11,654 bases of DNA from Pavlovales sp. CCMP2436 (taxonomy: Eukaryota > Haptophyta > Pavlovophyceae > Pavlovales): positions 232,895 to 244,548 of the forward strand of contig MU631516.1 in assembly GCA_026770615.1 (NCBI GenBank). Direction: 5' to 3'. Every line of letters starts with the position of its first letter. Within the stretch, counting starts at the first letter, position 1. The translations under genes were made by a program, and so were the position numbers. Under the pieces are notes generated by a model. The model ran no database searches and had not been told where the DNA came from. It saw nothing but the letters and a program-made list of their open reading frames with translations. Of the stretch, positions 6,482 through 11,654 are shown piece after piece.

Positions 6482-6956
6482 CAGGGGATCGCGGGCAATA
6501 AGAAGGGCGAATTCTGAGCTTGAGGCTGAGCTTCTTAGCTGCTTCTTCGGGGTCGACGGATGAGCAGGCTCAGCTTCTTAAAGCCTTCGGCGCCCTTCAT
6601 ATTAATTAAAATATTTTAAGAATGGGCGTGAACTTGAACAAACAGTTACGCCCGGCCGCGCGCCTCGTCGCGACTCGCGCGCGCGCGCGCTTGCAGTGCT
6701 CTCGTGTGAGCGGCTGTCCTGGCGCGGCTCCATATGCTCATGTAGTAACGAAAACTGCTTAATGAGCTCCCAAAAAGTCATTTTTTCTTCGGCTTGGGGG
6801 GGACCCCCGGGACCTCCCCCCCTTCTCCGGACCCTACCCTCCGCTTCTTATTTAGTTTAAGGAGCTGGCTTTCAAGCAGGCTCGGCTTCTTCTGGAAAGC
6901 AAAAAACGAGGCTCAGCTTCTTAACGGCACGGCTTCTTATTGCCTGCGATCCCCTG
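6482..6956. mobile_element. 475-bp MITE, second member of the CAGGGGATCG family
   Basis: The arms 6482-6504 and 6934-6956 are inverted repeats of 23 bases with one mismatch. TA dinucleotides flank both ends (6480-6481 and 6957-6958), the target duplication expected for Tc1/mariner-type elements. Subterminal GAGGCTGAGCTTCTTAGC on the left and GAGGCTCAGCTTCTTAA on the right repeat motifs also present in the 164-bp copy. The interior is heterogeneous, with a (CG)n run near 6677-6690 and long G and C runs near 6796-6822. No transposase frame is seen. Confidence 0.85.
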
Positions 6957-6958
6957 TA

Positions 6959-8283
6959 TAGCCTTGCCAGGCCGTCTCTGGCTCCAAGATCCTAGCCAGG
7001 CTAGTCCTAGCCCTGGCCCCAAAGGTAGCCGTACCCCCTAAGCCCTCCTGAGGTTGCGAGGTACAGCAAGAGCTGCGGGACTAAGAAGCACTGTAGTATA
7101 GCTACGGCGAGGAAAAGCTACGGCGAAGAGGAGCTGCGGCGATCTCGATCAAGACACGCGCCACCAGATGGAAGCCTGCCTCTCGCATAGGGCATGTGCG
7201 CCATCCCTGGGAAGCTGCCTCGCCCTCCGACTCGAGGTCAATGGCGGTGGTCGTCGTCGTTGTTTATACCGTACTCGGCTCTGGCTTCGGTCACCCCCCC
7301 CCCAGCCCGCAAGTGGGGGACGACCATCCATAGCATTGCGACGGATTGCGAGCCTCCATGCTCGAAGCCAGAGCTCGCTCTAGGCTCGCTGGAATCGTCT
7401 CGGCGAGCTTTATTTTGCACATTTTTCAGAAATTTGTGAATTCGTGTCCGTGGGGTAGTAAATCAGTAACTAACAAGGTGATCTTTCTTGAAAAGGTGAT
7501 CCGCCATGCTGAAATCGTTCACCAGCCCCCTAACCCAGTTTTAGTGTGAGTTTTCCGTATGTATTTAAAATAATAGTTTAAAAAAGGAATGGTTTGTATG
7601 TAATTTAAGAGGTAAGTTACTTATTGGTGGGGTCGCTTTTTAAAAAGTTAGATACGAATGTACTGCAGATGTATATATTTAAAAATTAACTGGCCAGGTT
7701 TAGTGACTGGCTTCGGTAAATCGCTATGAATGGTCGTGTGCTGGGGGGGGATGACCTGAGCCATAGCTACTCGGAAACGGCGACTCCGCTCTCGAGAGGG
7801 GGACGGGGCTGGCAAAAGCAGTTGAAGTTGCCGGGCCTGCACACCGCCCCTCCCTAGCGCCAGGCCTCTGCCACTTTTAAACCGATGTAGACGCAGTCTA
7901 GAGGTTACCTTTGTTCATAAATTAAAATATCTAAATAAATAAATTTCGATGCGGTCAGCTGAATCGCTCTGCGGGCCATTGGTTGAAATGTACCGCAGCA
8001 CGTAGCTCGGCCTGGCGTCGACGCCCGCCCGCACGCGATGGCTTGTTTAAGAGATCGCGCGAAGGCCCCAATTTTTTTGATCCCCGATCCTCGCCCGCCT
8101 CGCTCTTCGAGGTGTGTGCACGTCCCCTGTCACATACAGACGGAGCTCGTTTCTCGCCGCAGCCCGCCAGCTGTACCAACGCTCAAAACGATCCAAGAAA
8201 CAAAAATCCGCTGCGCGGGCCGTTCCACCCACTTGGCAGCCGAGTGAGCGGTGGGTGGAGGCCGCTAGGGAGAAGTGGGTGAG
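6959..8283. other. Intergenic stretch with no gene I can support
   Basis: The left part is GC-rich with short repeats (AGCTACGGCGA twice near 7100-7127) and a 12-bp inverted repeat (GCTCTGGCTTCG at 7278-7289 against 7363-7374). From 7420 to 7950 it turns AT-rich with C or G homopolymers (near 7294 and 7742). Short frames overlap on several strands without recognisable motifs. The last 300 bp form the upstream flank of CHMP3. Confidence 0.5.
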
Positions 8284-8296
8284 TATATATATAAAG
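8284..8296 (+). promoter_or_regulatory. TATA box candidate for VPS24/CHMP3
   Basis: TATATATATAAAG lies 277 bases before the CHMP3 ATG. The leader between them contains no ATG, so the CHMP3 start at 8573 is the first AUG of a transcript starting about 30 bases after the box. It could instead be a simple AT repeat. Confidence 0.5.
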
Positions 8297-8337
8297 TCAC
8301 CGTCGCTGTCGCCTCCGCAGCCTCCATCGCCGCTACC

Positions 8338-8378
8338 ACGCCGCCGCCGCCACCGCCGCCGCCACCGCCGCCGCCGCC
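8338..8378. repeat. (CCG)n/(CCA) trinucleotide repeat in the CHMP3 leader
   Basis: CCG triplets broken by CCA triplets. In one frame this reads polyproline, but that frame has no ATG and overlaps the CHMP3 start out of frame. It is probably untranslated leader and may form stable secondary structure. Confidence 0.85.
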
Positions 8379-8572
8379 TCATCTCAATCTAGATCTCTCC
8401 AGCTTTGAGCTTCGGAGCGGGGTTTTAAAACTTGAGACAGCAGCTGGCGGCGTCCAGTCTGCACGCAAGGTCGCGGAGGAATACAGTCCCGGCCTGGCTG
8501 ACGCCCCTGGGCAGCAACCTCCGCCGGCAGCTCGAACGCGCCCCCCGTCCGCGCGGGGTGCTTTGACACGCG

Positions 8573-9457
8573 ATGTGGGTGCCGTGGGCGAAGCCAGTTG
8601 ACCCCAAGGAGCAGGTGCGCAAGTGGAAGACCGACCTGCGCGCGGAGGGGCGCAAGCTCGAGCGGCAGGTGCGGCACATCCAGACGGAGGAGCTGAAGGT
8701 GAAGAAGTCGATCAAGGACGCGGCTAAGCGGGGCGACATGGCGTCCGCCAAGGTGTTGGCCAAGGAGCTTGTCCGGTCGCGCAAGGTGGTGAACCGGCTG
8801 CAGATTAGCAAGGTGCAACTCAACTCTGTAGTGATGCAGATGCAGGAAAACTTCGGTGCGCGCGCGGCTGCAGCTGCACAGCGGGTGGCGCCTCGCGCGC
8901 ACGCCTGGCCTGCACAGCGCGCTGACTGGCTCTTACCCTCCCCACGCTGCTCCTCCCCACGCGAACCCGGCAGCTCAAGCCAAGGTGATGGGGCACATGC
9001 AGAAGAGCGCCGAAATCATGCGAGTGATGAACGGCCTGGTCAAGCTGCCCGAGATCGCCGCCTCGATGCAGTCGCTGCAGATGGAAATGGTCAAGGCGGG
9101 CGTGATCGAGGACCTCGTCGACGATGCGATGGAGAACGACGAGTCGGAACTCGAGGATGAGGCCGAGGAGGAGGTGGAGAAGGTGCTCGCGGAAATAACG
9201 TCAGACTTGTTCGAGAAGGCGGGCTCGACTCCCCTGGCCAGAGTGGTGCGCGCGCGCGCGCGTGCGCGTGTCCGGGCACCGCCGCGTCGACTGTCCACGC
9301 TTCCGTGCTAATTTGAGCGCCCGCGCCCGTCGCCCTTTTTGCGTGCTTCGCGCAGGTGGCGCCTGCCCAGGCGCAGGTAACGCAGGAGGCGGAGGAGGAA
9401 GACGACTCCGAAGTGCTCGCGATGCAGGCCAGGCTTGAAAGTCTGAAAGCGTCCTGA
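8573..9457 (+). CDS. VPS24: ESCRT-III subunit Vps24/CHMP3
   Basis: Vps24/CHMP3 polymerises with Snf7 and Vps2 on endosomal and other membranes for budding and scission, and recruits Vps4. Exons are 8573-8855, 8974-9245 and 9356-9457, giving 218 residues (human CHMP3 has 222). Both introns (118 and 110 bp) begin GTGCGCGC and end GGCAG or CGCAG, with matching phases (1 and 0). Residues 15-95 are the basic helical hairpin (KVKKSIKDAAKRGDMASA, LAKELVRSRKVVNRL). Residues 96-145 hold QKSAEIMRVMNGLVKLPEI. The region 148-170 is acidic. The C-terminus EVLAMQARLESLK (204-216) fits the MIM1 motif that binds Vps4 MIT domains. The N-terminal MWVPW may serve as the membrane-inserting segment. The start is the first ATG after the TATA box. 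The C-terminal AMQ-RL pattern favours Vps24 over Vps2. Confidence 0.93.
8856..8973 (+). other. CHMP3 intron 1
   Basis: 118 bp, donor GTGCGCGCGC, acceptor CCCGGCAG, phase 1. Joining the exons restores ENFAQAKVMGHMQKS, the expected length between helices of the ESCRT-III core. Confidence 0.85.
9246..9355 (+). other. CHMP3 intron 2
   Basis: 110 bp, donor GTGCGCGCGC, acceptor TTCGCGCAG, phase 0. A donor three bases earlier (GTGGTG) would also keep the frame and remove one valine. The chosen one matches intron 1 exactly. Confidence 0.8.
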
Positions 9458-9638
9458 CTCCTTTTGGGTCGCGTGGAGCTAGTTCCATGTTTGGTATTCC
9501 GCGGGCGCTTGGTCATATTTAGTCAAATCTTTTCTTTTGCTTATATTCGCTGTTATAACGATACATCGGTCGGCTGCAGCTGGCATGGCCGTAGCGGGCA
9601 CAATCACTTTTCAAGCAGCAGTTCGTTAGTCGGTGCAA

Positions 9639-9648
9639 AATAAATAAA
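9639..9648 (+). promoter_or_regulatory. Poly(A) signal for CHMP3
   Basis: Overlapping AATAAA hexamers at 9639-9644 and 9643-9648, about 185 bases after the stop, on the gene's strand. The 3' UTR between is free of recognised features. Confidence 0.6.
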
Positions 9649-9753
9649 AATAAAATAGGTACAGTATCGAGAAACTACGGCATGTAAGTATTTCTATGGC
9701 TGCTTTACTCTCTCTGCGTGGAGTGTGTTGGACGTAATGCAAAAAAGAAAAGA

Positions 9754-9825
9754 AGTGCCGTCCGAGAATCGAACTCGGGCCGCCTCAGCCACGATGAGGA
9801 GTCATAACCCCTAGACTAACAGCAC
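9754..9825 (-). tRNA. tRNA-His (anticodon GUG), copy 1, with C33 and U73
   Basis: The 72-base cloverleaf reads on the minus strand. Acceptor GTGCTGT pairs with ACGGCAC (one G-U). The D arm has GTC/GAC with loop containing GGGG. The anticodon stem CCTCA/TGAGG closes the 7-base loop TCGTGGC, so positions 34-36 are GTG. The T arm is CCGAG/CTCGG with loop TTCGATT. The Pol III A box (TAGTCTAGGGG) and B box (GTTCGATTC) fit consensus, and a T-rich run (TTTTCTTTTTT) follows as terminator. Odd: base 33 is C instead of the near-universal U, and the discriminator is U rather than the A usual in eukaryotic tRNA-His. No G is encoded at -1. No intron, no encoded CCA. Confidence 0.85.
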
Positions 9826-10150
9826 GCAAAACTACACTTTCGCCCGTTACCAAGTTTGAATTTAATACCTCGTTCATCACACTCATAAACTCAATTGGCA
9901 AAACAGCACCCCACCCACTCCAGTCCCGAGCGGATTATACACGACCAGCCAGCTCACCTGCTATTCGGAAGCCACGATCTTTGGGACGGCACAACGGGAA
10001 ATCGGAAGTGATATTTGGCAGTAACTCAACTTGTTCTCTCCTTTGTTCAAACCAAAGGTCCTTTGGTCCCCCGCATGGCAAGAAGTGAGAGACTGGTGAG
10101 AAAATAGTCTCAAAAAGGGAGCGGCACATAACGGCAAAAGAACAATTAAA
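9826..10150. other. Spacer between the two tRNA genes, no gene seen
   Basis: An 84-residue frame on the minus strand (9935-10189) runs into the second tRNA gene and shows no known motif, so I leave it out. The flanks of the two tRNA copies are unrelated, so this is not one simple tandem repeat unit. Confidence 0.5.
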
Positions 10151-10222
10151 AGTGCCGTCCGAGAATCGAACTCGGGCCGCCTCAGCCACGATGAGGAGTC
10201 ATAACCCCTAGACTAACAGCAC
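10151..10222 (-). tRNA. tRNA-His (anticodon GUG), copy 2, identical to copy 1
   Basis: All 72 bases match the gene at 9754-9825, including C33 and U73, while the bases immediately outside differ. A TTTT terminator follows directly after the discriminator on the minus strand (the AAAA at 10148-10151 region on plus). Identity confined to the tRNA body suggests selection, gene conversion, or recent duplication with flank replacement. Confidence 0.85.
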
Positions 10223-10493
10223 AGATGGCGATAACATATTTCACAAATTTACGGTATTTCATCCGTATGCTCATTTTTGTAATAGCCTGTTTTGCCGCGA
10301 GTCATCCCGTTTCGAGGCCCTGGTGCTGATGACCACCTCGTCCACCTATGTTCGTGCAGATAACCACCCCATTTATCACTAGCGAGGCAAGGGAGACTAA
10401 CCTCATAAATCGAATGCCGTGAGAACGCGGGCGCAACTCAATCTTGCACGACATAGTTGGTGTGATAGTCACTTAGTTCGGAGGTGCCACTCA
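10223..10493. other. NANP-like gene 3' flank, no gene seen
   Basis: AT-rich near the tRNA gene, then mixed. I see no AATAAA on the minus strand for the phosphatase gene, so its poly(A) signal is non-canonical or not recognisable. Confidence 0.5.
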
Positions 10494-11237
10494 TCACTGG
10501 AGCCGCTCGAGATATCGCTCGAGCTCGAGCACGGAGCCGACGGTGACTGTCGGGCGCGGCGCGCCTTCGTGTGGGTCCGGCGCATCCCCTCGCACCCACA
10601 CGGTGGCGAGGAGCTCGGCGTTGATGCCACCCTGTATGTCGGTGTCGAGGCGGTCGCCGACCATCACCGTCTCATCCGCGCGCGCGCCGATGAGCGCGAG
10701 GCTAGTCTCGAAGATGGACCGCGCAGGCTTGCACTCGGGCTGCTCGCCCGAGACGACGACCCGCTCGCCGAAGAGGCCGCGCAGGTCGCACGCGCCCGCC
10801 TTGGCACGCTGCACCTCGGCGTGGCCGTTGGTGACCACGCCCGTCCTATACCCGTCCGCCTGTAGCCGCTGCACCATCGCGCGCACGTCTGGCGCGAGCA
10901 CAAACTTGGCGAGCCGCGCGCTCGACCAGCTATCGTGCACCTCGCCGGCGAATGGCTCGCCGCCGCCGCGTGGCGCGAGCGCGCGCGCCCAGAGCCGCGT
11001 GCGCCAGACGGCGATGGACTCCGCCGAGCCGGCTGGGGGGAAGGGCTTGGCCCCGAGGAGCACGACGAACGCGGCGGCCATGCCTGCCGCCTCCTGCGGG
11101 CCGAGCCCGAGCCGCTTCGCGCCGAGCGCGCTCGCGCCGGCGATCGCCTCCGCGTCGATCTGCGAGGTCGGCACCAGCGTGTCATCGAGGTCAAACAGGA
11201 CTGCGTTGCAGCGGCGGCCCGGCGCCGCTGCAACCAT
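10494..11237 (-). CDS. NANP: HAD phosphatase, N-acylneuraminate-9-phosphatase-like
   Basis: N-acylneuraminate-9-phosphatase removes the 9-phosphate from Neu5Ac-9-P or Kdn-9-P, the step before CMP activation of sialic acids. This intronless gene encodes 247 residues (human NANP has 248). HAD motif I is FDLDDTLV, with nucleophile D16 and acid/base D18. Motif II is VVTNG (T136). Motif III is ECKPARSIF (K170). Motif IV is MVGDRLDTDIQGG (D195, D200). Residues 25-105 are a helical C1 cap. The run GEQPECKPARSIF ... VMVGDRLDTDIQGGINA ... ATVW follows NANP closely, more so than generic HAD hydrolases. The ATG at 11237 lies 12 residues before motif I, as in the family. There is no transit peptide, so it is probably cytosolic. 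The exact substrate is inferred; haloacid-dehalogenase-like or pyrimidine nucleotidase activity is the main alternative. Confidence 0.82.
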   Translation of the reverse strand: MVAAAPGRRCNAVLFDLDDTLVPTSQIDAEAIAGASALGAKRLGLGPQEAAGMAAAFVVLLGAKPFPPAGSAESIAVWRTRLWARALAPRGGGEPFAGEVHDSWSSARLAKFVLAPDVRAMVQRLQADGYRTGVVTNGHAEVQRAKAGACDLRGLFGERVVVSGEQPECKPARSIFETSLALIGARADETVMVGDRLDTDIQGGINAELLATVWVRGDAPDPHEGAPRPTVTVGSVLELERYLERLQ

Positions 11238-11349
11238 CGCCCTGCGCCCGCCGGATAGTCGCAGCGTGTTTGCCCTTACCTCGGCCGCCGCGCGCGCGAC
11301 TTTTTTTCAAGTGTATGTGGATAATCGTGCAAAAGCCTTTATTTTTTTA

Positions 11350-11380
11350 TTCGGCGGCGGCGGCGGCGACGGTGGTGGCA

Positions 11381-11411
<31 letters not shown>

Positions 11412-11441
11412 CGTGGCAGTCTCGGCAGGTAAGGAGGCCGA

Positions 11442-11476
<35 letters not shown>

Positions 11477-11602
11477 CGTGGCAGTCTCGGCAGGTAAGGA
11501 GGCCGAGGCGGCGGCGGCGGCGGCGGCGGCGGCGACGGCGGCGGCGGCGGCGACGGCGGCGGCGGCGGCGACGGCGGCGGCGGCGACGGCGCGTGGCGGC
11601 AA
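11350..11602. repeat. (GCG)n trinucleotide repeats with a 65-bp tandem duplication
   Basis: GCG/GGC triplets with scattered GAC. Within them, a block containing ACGTGGCAGTCTCGG, CAGGTAAGGAGG and CCGAGGCGG occurs at about 11409-11449 and again 65 bases later. Read in any frame it gives poly-Ala, poly-Gly, poly-Arg or poly-Pro. The long open frames here follow from the repeat and are not called as genes. AATAAA-like AT runs (minus strand, 11338-11351) lie at its left edge. Confidence 0.85.
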
Positions 11603-11654
11603 TGGAGGCTGCGGAGGCGACGGCGACGGAGACGGAGTGTGGCTTTGGACGAGA

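Noticed and set aside
8275..8601. 108-residue frame with polyproline
   Set aside because: It starts at GTG, overlaps the CHMP3 start out of frame, and the proline run is the CCG repeat of the leader.
10664..11258. Arg/Ala-rich frames on both strands
   Set aside because: They are out-of-frame shadows of the NANP-like gene, which carries all four HAD motifs in its own frame.
11339..11602. Poly-Ala/poly-Pro/poly-Arg frame
   Set aside because: It is a translation of the GCG repeat with no conserved sequence; the window ends before any gene could be shown.

Overview
This window looks like nuclear DNA of a eukaryotic microalga, most likely a haptophyte. Coding DNA is very GC-rich and the genes are eukaryotic (Vps24/CHMP3, the mitochondrial F1-ATPase assembly factor Atp12, an N-acylneuraminate-9-phosphatase-like HAD enzyme). 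The CHMP3 introns are short and begin GTGCGCGC. Two Pol III tRNA genes have internal A and B boxes, and there are many microsatellites and short inverted-repeat elements. The lineage call is inference; no marker gene is present.

Layout. 1-550: a 33-bp hairpin-containing minisatellite, interrupted by a MITE-like element with 24-25-bp terminal inverted repeats. 765-1991 (minus): the first two coding exons of ATP12; exon 2 is flanked by ~50-bp direct repeats and the C-terminal exons are absent from the window. 2000-3480: no gene I can support, only small palindromes and repeats. 3490-3660 (minus): a possible 3'-terminal exon of an unknown gene followed by clustered AATAAA signals. 3952-4995 (plus): a putative secreted SGNH/GDSL-type hydrolase, probably with one intron. 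5280-6960: a dense nest of non-autonomous, TIR-bearing or foldback elements. Among them are two members of one family (TIR CAGGGGATCG..., TA target duplication), an 18-bp-stem hairpin, and two interleaved inverted repeats around an unrecognised reading frame and a 24-bp perfect AT-rich palindrome. 6960-8280: no gene. 8284-9648 (plus): VPS24/CHMP3 with TATA box, CCG-rich leader, three exons and poly(A) signals. 9754-9825 and 10151-10222 (minus): two identical tRNA genes with anticodon GUG (His) and unusual C33 and U73. 10494-11237 (minus): an intronless NANP-like phosphatase. 11350-11600: GCG-rich repeats with a 65-bp tandem duplication.

The genes are unrelated housekeeping or metabolic genes (ATP synthase assembly, endosomal ESCRT-III, nonulosonic acid metabolism, secreted esterase), as expected for a eukaryotic chromosome rather than an operon. 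I found no convincing new multi-gene system. The most unusual items are the tRNA pair with C33/U73, the interleaved inverted-repeat structure at 5807-6468, and the new-looking MITE families.
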